Made by a program: the position numbers and the translations under genes
From: Filimonas effusa
GTDB taxonomy: Bacteria; Bacteroidota; Bacteroidia; Chitinophagales; Chitinophagaceae
Direction of reading: 5' to 3'
NCBI RefSeq assembly: GCF_004118675.1
Contig: NZ_SDHZ01000001.1
Coordinates: 1,798,001 to 1,862,000 of the forward strand
Length of the DNA: 64,000 bases
Notes under the pieces: model-generated
Seen by the model: only the letters and a program-made list of their open reading frames with translations
The model's database searches: none
Told to the model about the DNA's origin: nothing
In this document: in pieces, positions 53,721 through 63,431 of the stretch
Numbering within the stretch: position 1 is the stretch's first letter
Layout of the letters: every line of letters starts with the position of its first letter

Positions 53721-54799
53721 AGCCCGCCATTGCGCTTCCGGTATGCCATCAGCCACGCAGTCACCGCTTCATAGGTATCGATGCCCTGCGGCTGGTTGTT
53801 GGCCTTTAAGTATTGCCCGTATACAAATTTCAGCACAGGTTCTATCCTGTTACGGTAGCGGCTGAAGAACAGCCTTGCCGCGCGCATATCCTGTTTTACC
53901 AGCGTATCAAGCGCCCTGTAATTACTCCGTGCTGCAACCGAATCGCGCATGTATAATTCACCGTTGGCATAGTTGAAAAGATCGTAGTAAGCCGAATAAT
54001 GGAAGAGAGGCTCGTTTGAGGTGGTAGTTACCAGGTAGCTTACAAAGTTCGCCTCGCTTTCATCGCCATATCCTAACTGGTGCGCCATTTCATGGCATAT
54101 TACATAGGGCAGATAAAAAGGCGGTACATGCGTATTTACCTGGGCCTCTCCTGAAAACGGGTTATAGTAACCAGTGTAGCCGGCATAGGTAAGCATTTCG
54201 CTGAACAGGGATGCTTTTACGCTGGGCTGGCGGTATTTCAAAAAAGGGAATTTTGCCGCGGCAAGTACGTAGGCACGCACAGATTGCCGCCTGAGGCTGT
54301 CGAAACCAGCGTAATGAATACTATCCCCCAGTTGTTTGCGGGAGCTGTTCACCTTTTCTCTAAGTTCCACCGTAAGTGCGTTCAATTCTGCAGTCGTATA
54401 TGATTCAGCAGGCATCTGTAATTGCCAGGCTATTCCTTTGCGGTTATAGTTCAATCCCCATAACAGTTGGAACGCCAGATACACGACCAACAGGCAGCGT
54501 AACAATTTCAACCCCAGCAAACCTGTCCCACGCCACGAAACGCCGTTCCTGAATAACCTGCGAACACCTCTAACAACCAGGAACAGCAGGTAAAGCACAC
54601 AGGCGGCATAGAACAGGTCGCCCAGGCTAAAGGGCAGCCAGCCTGTGAACAGTCGTTGTATACATGCTGTAAACGGGTACAGGCCGGTGGAATACCAATG
54701 TTCAATTCTGCTGGGACTATTGCTCCAAAGCCCGGTTACGAGCGCTGTGATCAATAACGCTGCTGTCTTCCATATGGGCCTTTTCCATTCCTGCTGCAT
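53717..54799 (-). CDS. DUF3810 membrane protein, putative zinc metallopeptidase
   Basis: 360 residues from ATG at 54799 (MQQEWKRPIWKTAALLITAL); an in-frame TTG 24 bases upstream is less likely. Three membrane segments lie in the first 125 residues (about 11-25, 52-72, 90-115), then a periplasmic domain with the HExxH motif in YVICHEMAHQLGYGDESEAN (downstream Glu as third ligand). DUF3810 proteins are common in Bacteroidota and their substrate is unknown. Convergent with dcd and divergent from the DUF177 gene. Confidence 0.9.
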   Translation of the reverse strand: MQQEWKRPIWKTAALLITALVTGLWSNSPSRIEHWYSTGLYPFTACIQRLFTGWLPFSLGDLFYAACVLYLLFLVVRGVRRLFRNGVSWRGTGLLGLKLLRCLLVVYLAFQLLWGLNYNRKGIAWQLQMPAESYTTAELNALTVELREKVNSSRKQLGDSIHYAGFDSLRRQSVRAYVLAAAKFPFLKYRQPSVKASLFSEMLTYAGYTGYYNPFSGEAQVNTHVPPFYLPYVICHEMAHQLGYGDESEANFVSYLVTTTSNEPLFHYSAYYDLFNYANGELYMRDSVAARSNYRALDTLVKQDMRAARLFFSRYRNRIEPVLKFVYGQYLKANNQPQGIDTYEAVTAWLMAYRKRNGGL

Positions 54800-54869
54800 G
54801 TGAATATTTCGTAGTTTTGCCAAAATCTTCCCACAATTACGTTAAGATTCGGCGGAAAAACAATTTTCC

Positions 54870-54901
54870 TTTGGGTTGTACCGCAATTAATGCTACCTTT
54901 G
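54870..54901 (+). promoter_or_regulatory. Promoter TTTG-N20-TACCTTTG for the DUF177-rpmF-plsX operon
   Basis: TTTG at 54870-54873 and TACCTTTG at 54894-54901, spacer 20 bases, exact consensus. The start codon of the DUF177 gene is at 54922, so the 5' leader would be short (about 14 bases). Confidence 0.8.
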
Positions 54902-54921
54902 CCAGCCTTAAAAATCTGGCT

Positions 54922-55464
54922 ATGAACACACGTCGGGAGTATGAAATAGCATTTGTTGGACTGAAGCCTGGCGATCATCATTTCAATTACCAGATCGACG
55001 ACAAGTTCTTTTCAACCTATGGCGAGCAGGAGTTTACAGATTGTAAAGCAACTGTTCACCTGAAACTGGAAAAAAACAACGGGTTTATGATGCTGCACTT
55101 CGATGTGGGCGGCACCTTAAATACCACTTGCGACCGCTGCGGCAATCCTCTACAGCTTCAACTGTGGGATGAGTTTAAAGTAATGGTCAAGATGGTTGAT
55201 GACCCTGAAAAGATGAATGAGCAGGAAGAAGATCCCGATGTATTTTACATCAGCAGAGGAGAGAGTCACCTGCACGTAGATGAATGGATCTACGAGTTCA
55301 TTAACCTGGCGATCCCTTTTCAGAAGATGTGCGGAGAAGATGAGGAAGGAGGATCGAAATGTAACAAGGAAGTACTGGCCAGGTTGAAACAAATGGAAGA
55401 TGATGTAAAAACCGATTCTAATCCCATATGGAAAGGATTGGATAAGTTTAAGGACCTTGATTAA
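54922..55464 (+). CDS. DUF177 (YceD-like) protein, rpmF-linked
   Basis: 180 residues from ATG at 54922; upstream in-frame codons run into the promoter and are not used. The YceD/DUF177 family sits upstream of rpmF in most bacteria and is linked to 23S rRNA handling or ribosome assembly. Here it has LNTTCDRCGNPLQLQLWDEF with a CxxC pair, a core strand region and a second Cys pair near the C-terminus (MCGEDEEGGSKCNKEVLARL). These Cys residues could bind zinc. Start of the operon DUF177-rpmF-plsX. Confidence 0.92.
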   Translation: MNTRREYEIAFVGLKPGDHHFNYQIDDKFFSTYGEQEFTDCKATVHLKLEKNNGFMMLHFDVGGTLNTTCDRCGNPLQLQLWDEFKVMVKMVDDPEKMNEQEEDPDVFYISRGESHLHVDEWIYEFINLAIPFQKMCGEDEEGGSKCNKEVLARLKQMEDDVKTDSNPIWKGLDKFKDLD

Positions 55465-55493
55465 ATTCTTTGATTTTTATAAACATTTGAGTT

Positions 55494-55688
55494 ATGCCAA
55501 ACCCAAAACGCAGACACTCCCAGCAACGTAGTGCAAAGAGAAGAACACATTACAAAGCTGAAGAAGTGACACTGAGCAAGGATACCACAACAGGTGAAAT
55601 ACATGTTCGTCACCGTGCACATGTAAGTGAAGGTAAATTATACTACAAAGGCAAACTGGTTGCTGAAAAAGCACCTCTGAAAGCATAA
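55494..55688 (+). CDS. rpmF: 50S ribosomal protein L32
   Basis: 64 residues: MPNPKRRHSQQRSAKRRTHY is the conserved start. The Cys residues of zinc-type L32 are absent, as in the C-minus form. Located 29 bases after DUF177 and 38 bases before plsX, the widely conserved order. Confidence 0.98.
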   Translation: MPNPKRRHSQQRSAKRRTHYKAEEVTLSKDTTTGEIHVRHRAHVSEGKLYYKGKLVAEKAPLKA

Positions 55689-55726
55689 GCTTATCCTTTT
55701 AGTTTAATTAAACCTTTGCGCCGGAC

Positions 55727-56695
55727 ATGAATATTGGAATAGACATGATGGGTGGCGATTATGCACCCTTAGAGGCAGTGCGTGGATTACGCCTTTATTT
55801 AGACGAACCCAATGTAAATGACCCGGCCACTTTATTTTGTATAGGGCAGCAGGAGCATGTTGTTCCATTACTGGAGCAGCATGGCTTACATGCTCATCCG
55901 CAAATTAAAGTGATACCGGCGCCGGAAGTGATAGGATACAATGAACACCCTACGAAAGCATTAAAGGAGAAGCAGCAGTCTTCCATAGCCATTGGGTTTT
56001 ACCTTTTGGCTACGGGTAAAGTTGATGCTTTCCTGAGCGCCGGTAACACCGGTGCCATGCTCGTTGGTGCCATGTATAGTATCAAGGCTATTGAAGGGGT
56101 ACAACGCCCCACTATAGCTACCTTTCTCCCCAAGTTGAATGGAGGCACGGGCCTTCTTCTTGATGTTGGCCTTAATGCCGACTGCAAACCTGAACATCTT
56201 AACCAGTTTGCTTTGCTGGGTAGCCTTTACGCCAGCAACATTCTTGGTATCCCCGATCCCCGCGTAGCGCTCCTCAACGTTGGCGAGGAAGAAAGCAAGG
56301 GTAACCTGCTTGCACAGGCCACCTACCCCCTGCTTAAAGAGAACAAACAACTTCATTTTACCGGTAATGTAGAAGGACGGGATGTTTTCCAGGACAAAGC
56401 AGATGTTATTGTCTGTGATGGATTTACGGGAAATATTGTCCTCAAAATGGCGGAGTCGTTCTATGATATCGCGGCAGAAAGAAAACTGGCCCAGGACGAA
56501 TACCTCCAGCGTTTTCATTACGAAAATTATGGCGGCACTCCCGTTTTAGGCGTTTCAAAGCCCGTTATCATTGGTCATGGTATCAGTAATGCCAAGGCAT
56601 TTAAGAATATGATCCACCTGGGAGAGAAAATGGTATCATCTGCCTTCTGCGACGCCATCCGGTCCAGTTTTACCCAATCATCAACAGGGCAATAA
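55727..56695 (+). CDS. plsX: Phosphate acyltransferase PlsX
   Basis: 322 residues. Makes acyl-phosphate from acyl-ACP for phospholipid synthesis. Family motifs: IGIDMMGGDYAPLEAVRGL at the start, KEKQQSSIAIGFYLLATGKV, DAFLSAGNTGAMLVGAMY, LLDVGLNADCKPEHLNQFA and DVIVCDGFTGNIVLKMAES. Last gene of the rpmF operon. In many bacteria fabH follows plsX, but here it does not. Confidence 0.97.
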   Translation: MNIGIDMMGGDYAPLEAVRGLRLYLDEPNVNDPATLFCIGQQEHVVPLLEQHGLHAHPQIKVIPAPEVIGYNEHPTKALKEKQQSSIAIGFYLLATGKVDAFLSAGNTGAMLVGAMYSIKAIEGVQRPTIATFLPKLNGGTGLLLDVGLNADCKPEHLNQFALLGSLYASNILGIPDPRVALLNVGEEESKGNLLAQATYPLLKENKQLHFTGNVEGRDVFQDKADVIVCDGFTGNIVLKMAESFYDIAAERKLAQDEYLQRFHYENYGGTPVLGVSKPVIIGHGISNAKAFKNMIHLGEKMVSSAFCDAIRSSFTQSSTGQ

Positions 56696-56767
56696 CAGCA
56701 ATTCTATAAACGGAATATTGCTTTCATAGCATTGAGACGTCCATTTACCGAACGGTGTCCGGCTCCG

Positions 56768-57136
56768 CTACACACGGGCGAAAGCTTTTTCCCTCACAGC
56801 CAGTAATTCTGTCAGCTTTTCGCGGCTCCATTTGCCGGTGGGTTCAATCCATACATCCGCATGATCGGCGATGGAATAGGCGATATCGCTTGCCTCTTCG
56901 AGGTGGCGCTGGAATGAGATATCGGCAGCACTATCTGCAATGATAGCATCGGCTATCTGTTCGCCTTTCAGGTTATAAACCTTACCACCAAAAAATTTAC
57001 CCGCTAAACGACCACTCTTGTCAAATAAACAGTTTCCGAGCATTACTCCTATAAGACCCGTTTGCCCCGCTTCCACGATCATATTTGTTTCTATATAAGC
57101 AACGGTTTCTCTGCCCTGGTTCAATAACACATACAT
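56768..57136 (-). CDS. Small conserved protein of unknown function
   Basis: 122 residues, no signal peptide. The middle has short repeating strand units (GLIGVMLGNCLFDKSGRLAG; KFFGGKVYNLKGEQIADAI) that recall small beta-repeat (beta-flower-like) proteins. The last 50 residues are helical (FQRHLEEASDIAYSIADHAD, REKLTELLAVREKAF). Function unknown. It is convergent with plsX and divergent from the 1606-residue T9SS gene. Confidence 0.65.
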   Translation of the reverse strand: MYVLLNQGRETVAYIETNMIVEAGQTGLIGVMLGNCLFDKSGRLAGKFFGGKVYNLKGEQIADAIIADSAADISFQRHLEEASDIAYSIADHADVWIEPTGKWSREKLTELLAVREKAFARV

Positions 57137-57458
57137 AGTTTATAGGATTAGAGGTGGCAATAATAGTGTATCCGGGTAAATGATACCAGCGATCGTGCCA
57201 AACATAAACATTTCTTAACCTGTACTGTTCGGGCAGCTGACCAATATTTTTTTTTCATTGTCAGGCATTCAAACAGTATCCAGTTTGGCCACATTTTTGC
57301 ATTTCTTTAGAATATACATGACAAAGTGATGACGCTCTTAAGTGTTTTATAAGCTAATTAATAATCATATAAGTGCGTTTAATTCTTATATAAGCTTCAT
57401 CCTAACCTTTAAAGAAAAACTAAATTCAACTTTGCCCCGTAAATAGGAGCCCCGTACC
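57137..57458. other. Intergenic region upstream of the PKD-array gene
   Basis: 322 bases, AT-rich. It holds the divergent promoters of the small unknown gene and of the T9SS gene, but I could not find an exact TTTG-N20-TANNTTTG pair. A short palindrome CTTATATAAG lies at 57385-57394. No ORF or terminator seen. Confidence 0.4.
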
Positions 57459-60400
57459 GTGAAACTTTATAAGAACATAATCCAAATCCTTTGCACGTAC
57501 CTGTGCCTGGCTGTAACCACTAAAGGTTATGCTCAAAAGCCTGTTGCCCGGTTCTCTGCAGATGCGCTTAGAGGCTGCGCACCATTGGTTGTGCAGTTCA
57601 GAGACTCCTCTTCTTCCAATACCACGTTCTGGCAATGGAACTTTGGCAATGGAACAATTTCGTCGCAACAAAACCCTGGTGTCATATATACCGAGCCCGG
57701 TATATACACTGTTGTACTAGTCGCCGGCAATACACAGGGCACCGACTCCGCCATCCGAACCGCCTATATAGAGGTATATGGTAAACCTGAAGTGGCTTTT
57801 TCAGCCAATCCTACCAGCGGATGTTTGCCGATGCAGGTGCAGTTTTCGAACTTAAGCAATCCTGTGTCAGGCACTATTACTTCTTCGATCTGGGACTTCG
57901 GCGACGGGCAGATATCTCCCCTGCTTAACCCACAGCATGCTTATACTACCCAGGGGAACTTTAATGTTTCTCTTACGATACAAAACAGTTTCGGGTGTAA
58001 GCAGGTACTGCAGAAAAATGCTTTTGTGCAAACAAGCGCTAAAATAAAAGCTGATTTTACTTACACCTATGCCAATGCCTGCCAGTCGCCTTCATTGATA
58101 CGCTTTGCAGATAAGTCGTCAGGAGCCAGTAATTTCTCTTATCAATGGTCTTTTGGCGATGGGGATTCTGCCCGGTCGGCTTCTCCTGAACATACTTATA
58201 ATACAGCGGGCACCTATCCTGTAAGGCTGATCATTTTCTCCGAGAACGGGTGCAGTGACACAGTTTCGCAATCCATTACTATCGGCAATATCGTACCGTC
58301 GTTCACACTTAGCAGCAGTGGATGTACCGGTAAGCCGCTTTCGTTCACCAATACTTCATCGCCAACGCCACGCAGTGTTACCTGGAGTTTTGGCGATGGT
58401 ACTACTGCCAGCAGCATCAATGCCACGCATAGCTATACCGCGCCCGGTGTATATGAAGTGAAAATGAAAGCCGATTTCGGCGCCTGTGTCGACAGTGCCT
58501 CCCAAAGTATTACCGTTGGCTCGCGGCCTATAACCGCTTTTACTACGGCAGGACCGGATGAATCCTGCGCTCCCGTAGCAACGGTGAACTTCACCAACAG
58601 TTCTGTAGGCGCTACCGGCTATAAATGGTTCTTCGGCGACGGCGATTCATCTGCTACAGCGCAACCTGCACATACTTACCAGAAACAGGGTTACTTCAAT
58701 GTAACGCTCATTACGTACAACGCCGGAGGTTGCAGCGATACCTTAACGCAACCGAGGCTTATACACATAGGCCCTTCCCGTATTACCGGTATTGCCAACC
58801 TCCCCTATTCCGGGTGTGCGCCAAAGACAATTGAGATGTCGGCTATCACCGATGGTGCACAAACCCCCACATCGTGGTTATGGAATTTTGGCGACGGCGC
58901 TACCAGTACTGAAGCCAGGCCGGCGCATGCTTATACAACAGCCGGCACCTATGATGTATCGGTGATCATAAAAACGAATAAAGGGTGCAGTGACACCTTC
59001 ACACTTCAGCAGGCGGTGATACTTGCGCCACGCCCTGTTGCCGGATTTTCGGCTGTACCGCCATCTGTGTGCGGATCGAGGCCATTTACATTCAGCGATT
59101 CTTCGAAAGGGAATATCACCAGCTGGCTTTGGAACTTCGGCGATAATGCTACCAGTACGCAGCAAAATCCCAAACATGGTTATAAAGACACCGGGTACTA
59201 TGATATTACGCTTATCGTCAGCAATAACTTCTGTTCCGATACCTTAGAGAAGAAAAACTTTGTTCATGTAGACGCTCCTATAGCGCGCTTTACGCCAACA
59301 TTAGATTGTAACAGTCCGTTTGTAAGAACCTTTACCGACCGTTCTATTGCTGCCACTTCCTGGGAGTGGAATTTTGGCGATGGGCAAACCTCTTCTGTTC
59401 CTCATCCGCAACATACTTTTCCTGCCCCGGGCACTTACCAGGTGAGGCTGGTAGTTTACAACAGCAGTTGTAACGATACCGCCAGGGCTACCATTGTAGT
59501 TGCGGATGAGCATCCAAGTTTCAGTTATACACCTGCTGCACCTTATTGCCGTAAGCAGAATATCCGGTTTACCGCTGCGGATTTCAACGCTGCCAATATC
59601 AGTTCGTTCACCTGGAATTTTGGCGACGGCAGCAGCGCGGGGCCAGGTAATGCATCTGCCGTAACACATGCTTATGCCAATGCGGGCAACTATACCGTAT
59701 CGTTAACGGCCAAAGACATCAACGGCTGTACTGTAAGCACACAACAAAATGCTTCATTTGCAGTGTATGGTCCTGCTGCAGCGTTTACCAACCAGGCCGG
59801 CGCCTGTCTTAAAGACAATGACAACCTGGTTTTCACCGATCAAACCAAAACCGACGGTACGCATGCGCTTACACAGTGGACATGGGATTTTGGCGACGGC
59901 ACCGTAAGCAACTTTTCCAATACACCATTTACACATACCTACAGTAAAGCGGGCAATTATAATGTAAAGCTGGTTGTAACCGATGCAAGCGGCTGTAAAG
60001 ACAGCATCACTAAAGCCCAGGCTATCACTATCGCCGATCCTAAGGCCGATTTTACATTGCCTGAGCCGATACGCTGTGTTTCGAACGATGTAAGCTTCAG
60101 AAACAATTCGCAGGGGCTTTCTCTTTCTTACCGCTGGAACTTTGGCGACGGCACTACTGCTACTGCTGCCCAGCCTACACATCCTTACCGTAATGCAGGT
60201 TCGTACAACGTATCGCTGCTGGTGCGTGACAGGTTTGGCTGTACCGACAGTATTCTTAAAAACAATATTGTAACAGTATCCAATCCTATTGCTTCGTTCA
60301 GCCTGTTAGATACGTTCATCAATTGTCCGCCGCTTATTGCGCGTCCTCAGAACACTTCGCAATATTTTACAGAAGTGAAATGGGATTTCGACGATGGCAC

Positions 60401-62279
60401 CACTTCTGTACTGGCTAATGCGGAACATGCCTATATCCAGGGTGGCGTTTACCAGCTTACACTTATTGCAAAAGGATATGGCAACTGTACCGATACGGCA
60501 CGTAAAACAGTAACGGTGCTTGGACCCAGCGGCACCATCCAGTATGCACCGCTTTTCTCCTGTACGCCGGCACCGGTTGCCTTGAGGGCCGCTACCCGTA
60601 ATACACAATCCATCATATGGGATTTTACAGACGGTACCATTCTGCCAACGCAGGATTCACTGGTAACACATACTTATGCCAGTTATGGCAAGTACACGCC
60701 ACGCCTGATACTTACCGATTCATTTAATTGCAGGGTAAGTGTTACGGGAAAGGATACCCTTGTTGTAGCGGATGTAGCGGCAAGTATGAGCACCCAATTA
60801 CAATCGGGATGCGACTCTTCTAAAATGGCTTTTGCCGATGCCTCACAGGCTTATAACGACCGTATTAAAAGCTACCAATGGTCTTTCGGCGATAACAGTT
60901 CAACGGCCTCTACAGCCAACACCACCCATGTTTACCGCAACAATGGCACCTACACGGTATCTCTTACGGTAAATACGGAGAAAGGCTGCAGCAAAACCGT
61001 TACACAATCACTTCCTATACGTGTATACAGTAGCCCTGTAGTTAGACTGCAGGCTCCTGATTCTACGTGCTTTAACAATGCAGTACGTTTTGAAGCGTCC
61101 GATATCAAAGCCGATCCGGCGGTTACAGAATGGTATTGGCAATATGGTAATGGCCAGTCGTCACGCGTCCAGAACAATACCTACAATTACCCGGAGCCTG
61201 GCATTTACCCGGTAGAAGTTGTTGGCCGCAATGCCCGGGGATGTGCCGATACGATAAAACATACTATTACTGTTCTTGCGTTGCCCAGCGTAGATGCGGG
61301 TTTAGATACCTCTATCTGTTTGAATGTGCCGCTGAGGCTAAGAGCCGGCGGGGCGGATCAATACACCTGGCAGGCGCATCCCACGCTTAGCTGTACCAGC
61401 TGTGCCAACCCGGTAGCTACCCCTGCTGCAGGCACCAGGTATCATGTAACGGGGCGGACCAACTTTGGCTGTGTGAATTACGACTCGCTGTTTGTAGACG
61501 TAAAGCTGCCGCCCAATCTCAAGGGATACAGGAATGACAGTCTTTGTACCGGCGAATCGGTTCAGTTTAATGTAAGCGGGGCAGAAACCTATCGCTGGGA
61601 GCCTGCAACGGGTCTTAGCAATGCTACCCTGCCCAACCCGGTAGCTTCACCTTCGGCCACTACCACGTATGTGCTGACAGGTGCAGATACCAAAAACTGT
61701 TTTTCACAGAAAGTGAATGTAACCGTTGCTGTATTCCCCATCCCGGTATTCCATATACTCGGTGATAGTGTACGCAACCTTAACATTGGTTATAGCGATA
61801 CCTTACGTACCAGCAGTTCCGATGATATCAACAGATGGGTATGGACGCCTGGTAACTGGCTGAGCTGTACCAATTGTCCTGAACCCATCATCAGCGCCAA
61901 GAGAGATATCGTTTATACTGCACGCGTTTACAATGCCGGCGGCTGTACCAGCAGCGACCAGGTAACGGTGCATGTATTGTGCAATGGCGCCAACATTTTC
62001 ATGCCTAACACCTTTTCACCCAATAATGACGGGATGAACGACCAGTTTTATCCAAGAGGTCGTGGTCTCATCAGCATTAAATCGCTTCGCATCTTTAACC
62101 GTTGGGGTCAGCCTGTATTTGAGAAGCTGAACTTCAATGCCAATTCGGCACAGGATGGTTGGGATGGCAATTTCGGCGGCAAACCGGCATCAGCCGATGT
62201 GTACGTATATATCATGGAAGTGGTATGCGAGAACAATACCATCGTAAGCTATAAAGGCAACATCGCGCTGCTGCGATAA
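57459..62279 (+). CDS. Giant T9SS type-B surface protein with about 15 PKD repeats
   Basis: 1606 residues, start GTG at 57459. Signal peptide ends near KGYAQ. The sequence is an array of PKD-type beta-sandwich repeats, each about 80-90 residues with a core of the WxFGDG kind: I count 15 such cores, from WQWNFGNGTISS to WYWQYGNGQSSR. Then there are Ig-like regions with Cys pairs (HPTLSCTSCANPVATP; GNWLSCTNCPEPI) and a type-B sorting domain (FMPNTFSPNNDGMNDQFYPR, FNRWGQPVFEKLN, GWDGNFGGKPASADVYVYI). It is a long surface filament or adhesin candidate, exported by T9SS, with the PorP/SprF gene 25 bases downstream as its dedicated partner. Confidence 0.93.
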   Translation: MKLYKNIIQILCTYLCLAVTTKGYAQKPVARFSADALRGCAPLVVQFRDSSSSNTTFWQWNFGNGTISSQQNPGVIYTEPGIYTVVLVAGNTQGTDSAIRTAYIEVYGKPEVAFSANPTSGCLPMQVQFSNLSNPVSGTITSSIWDFGDGQISPLLNPQHAYTTQGNFNVSLTIQNSFGCKQVLQKNAFVQTSAKIKADFTYTYANACQSPSLIRFADKSSGASNFSYQWSFGDGDSARSASPEHTYNTAGTYPVRLIIFSENGCSDTVSQSITIGNIVPSFTLSSSGCTGKPLSFTNTSSPTPRSVTWSFGDGTTASSINATHSYTAPGVYEVKMKADFGACVDSASQSITVGSRPITAFTTAGPDESCAPVATVNFTNSSVGATGYKWFFGDGDSSATAQPAHTYQKQGYFNVTLITYNAGGCSDTLTQPRLIHIGPSRITGIANLPYSGCAPKTIEMSAITDGAQTPTSWLWNFGDGATSTEARPAHAYTTAGTYDVSVIIKTNKGCSDTFTLQQAVILAPRPVAGFSAVPPSVCGSRPFTFSDSSKGNITSWLWNFGDNATSTQQNPKHGYKDTGYYDITLIVSNNFCSDTLEKKNFVHVDAPIARFTPTLDCNSPFVRTFTDRSIAATSWEWNFGDGQTSSVPHPQHTFPAPGTYQVRLVVYNSSCNDTARATIVVADEHPSFSYTPAAPYCRKQNIRFTAADFNAANISSFTWNFGDGSSAGPGNASAVTHAYANAGNYTVSLTAKDINGCTVSTQQNASFAVYGPAAAFTNQAGACLKDNDNLVFTDQTKTDGTHALTQWTWDFGDGTVSNFSNTPFTHTYSKAGNYNVKLVVTDASGCKDSITKAQAITIADPKADFTLPEPIRCVSNDVSFRNNSQGLSLSYRWNFGDGTTATAAQPTHPYRNAGSYNVSLLVRDRFGCTDSILKNNIVTVSNPIASFSLLDTFINCPPLIARPQNTSQYFTEVKWDFDDGTTSVLANAEHAYIQGGVYQLTLIAKGYGNCTDTARKTVTVLGPSGTIQYAPLFSCTPAPVALRAATRNTQSIIWDFTDGTILPTQDSLVTHTYASYGKYTPRLILTDSFNCRVSVTGKDTLVVADVAASMSTQLQSGCDSSKMAFADASQAYNDRIKSYQWSFGDNSSTASTANTTHVYRNNGTYTVSLTVNTEKGCSKTVTQSLPIRVYSSPVVRLQAPDSTCFNNAVRFEASDIKADPAVTEWYWQYGNGQSSRVQNNTYNYPEPGIYPVEVVGRNARGCADTIKHTITVLALPSVDAGLDTSICLNVPLRLRAGGADQYTWQAHPTLSCTSCANPVATPAAGTRYHVTGRTNFGCVNYDSLFVDVKLPPNLKGYRNDSLCTGESVQFNVSGAETYRWEPATGLSNATLPNPVASPSATTTYVLTGADTKNCFSQKVNVTVAVFPIPVFHILGDSVRNLNIGYSDTLRTSSSDDINRWVWTPGNWLSCTNCPEPIISAKRDIVYTARVYNAGGCTSSDQVTVHVLCNGANIFMPNTFSPNNDGMNDQFYPRGRGLISIKSLRIFNRWGQPVFEKLNFNANSAQDGWDGNFGGKPASADVYVYIMEVVCENNTIVSYKGNIALLR

Positions 62280-62303
62280 TTATAAAAGACAAAGTGTGTT
62301 AGA

Positions 62304-63332
62304 ATGAAAAAGACAATATCCCTGTTTATCCTGTTACTGCCAGCCGGCATCACCTATATACGGGCCCAGGATCCGCATTTCAGCCAGTTCTTCGAGGCGC
62401 CGCTCCTGAGAAACCCTTCCCTGGCGGGGATCTTTGATGGCGATGTACGTATACAAGGCGTATACCGTACGCAATGGGGCTCTGTTACTGTGCCTTACCA
62501 AACGGGTTCACTGGCAGCAGAGGTAAAAAAGCCTATCGGCAGTAATAACGACTTTATTACTATGGGCATGCAGTTGTTGTATGACCGGGCCGGTACCGTA
62601 AACCTCGCCACCACTTATGTGATGCCTGCGGTGAACTATCATAAAGCGCTACGGGATGATAAGACCAAGTATTTGTCGCTTGGCATCATGGGTGGTCTTG
62701 TGCAGCGCAGTTTCGACCGTTCGAAAGTAACTACCAATAACCAGTATGATGGCTTTGGTTACAATCCTTCGCTTTCCGATGGGGAGCTGTTCGCCAACAA
62801 CCGTTATAGCTATGCAGACGGCAGTATAGGCCTTTCTTTCAACTCTTCTATTGCGGAAAGAGTGCAGGACAATTATTATTTAGGGATCGCTTATCATCAT
62901 CTTAACAGGCCAAAGAATTCTTTCTATAAAAATCCGGAGGTTGAGCTGAATGCCAAATGGGAGTTATCGGGAGGTGTAAAGTTAACGGCGGGAGAAACTT
63001 CTTTCGTCACTGTTTATGCCAACTATACCAGGCAAGGTTCTTACAACGAAACCCTTGTGGGTGCGTTGTATGGCTATAAAATAGGTGATGACCCGGAAGA
63101 GCCGCAATATACTGTTCAGTTTGGTGCAGTGATACGCGCGAAGGACGCCATCATACCTGTTGTAAAACTCGATTACAAACCTTTCTCTCTGGTGTGCAGT
63201 TACGATGCCAATTTATCGCGTCTTAAGACGAGTGGCACTGTTGCGAATGCTTTTGAAATATCACTTTCTTATGCTGCATTCTCCGACCGTTATAACAGCA
63301 GCAAGAATGCTGTTGCCTGTCCGAGGTTTTAG
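62304..63332 (+). CDS. PorP/SprF-family T9SS outer-membrane protein
   Basis: 342 residues. Signal peptide (about 1-21, ending YIRAQ), then the family opening DPHFSQFFEAPLLRNPSLAG and GDVRIQGVYRTQWGSVTVPY. Barrel strands continue to FEISLSYAAF and the ending AVACPRF, like the CPRL ending of the 39029 paralogue. Co-transcribed with the giant PKD protein (25-base gap), matching the SprB-SprF pairing in flavobacteria. Confidence 0.93.
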   Translation: MKKTISLFILLLPAGITYIRAQDPHFSQFFEAPLLRNPSLAGIFDGDVRIQGVYRTQWGSVTVPYQTGSLAAEVKKPIGSNNDFITMGMQLLYDRAGTVNLATTYVMPAVNYHKALRDDKTKYLSLGIMGGLVQRSFDRSKVTTNNQYDGFGYNPSLSDGELFANNRYSYADGSIGLSFNSSIAERVQDNYYLGIAYHHLNRPKNSFYKNPEVELNAKWELSGGVKLTAGETSFVTVYANYTRQGSYNETLVGALYGYKIGDDPEEPQYTVQFGAVIRAKDAIIPVVKLDYKPFSLVCSYDANLSRLKTSGTVANAFEISLSYAAFSDRYNSSKNAVACPRF

Positions 63333-63431
63333 AAAAAATTGAATAGTCCCGGGATCAGATCATCTGCGCTCCTTTAGTTACTGGCTGTTCTTATTCCATT
63401 TCGTCTGCCATCTTTTAACTTCTGTCTATTG

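Noticed and set aside
57385-57394. CTTATATAAG palindrome as an operator
   Set aside because: Single short AT-rich palindrome with no partner site or linked regulator; chance is likely.
57459-62279. CRISPR-like or tandem DNA repeat in the giant gene
   Set aside because: Repeats are protein-level PKD units of 80-90 residues with divergent DNA, not short direct repeats with spacers.
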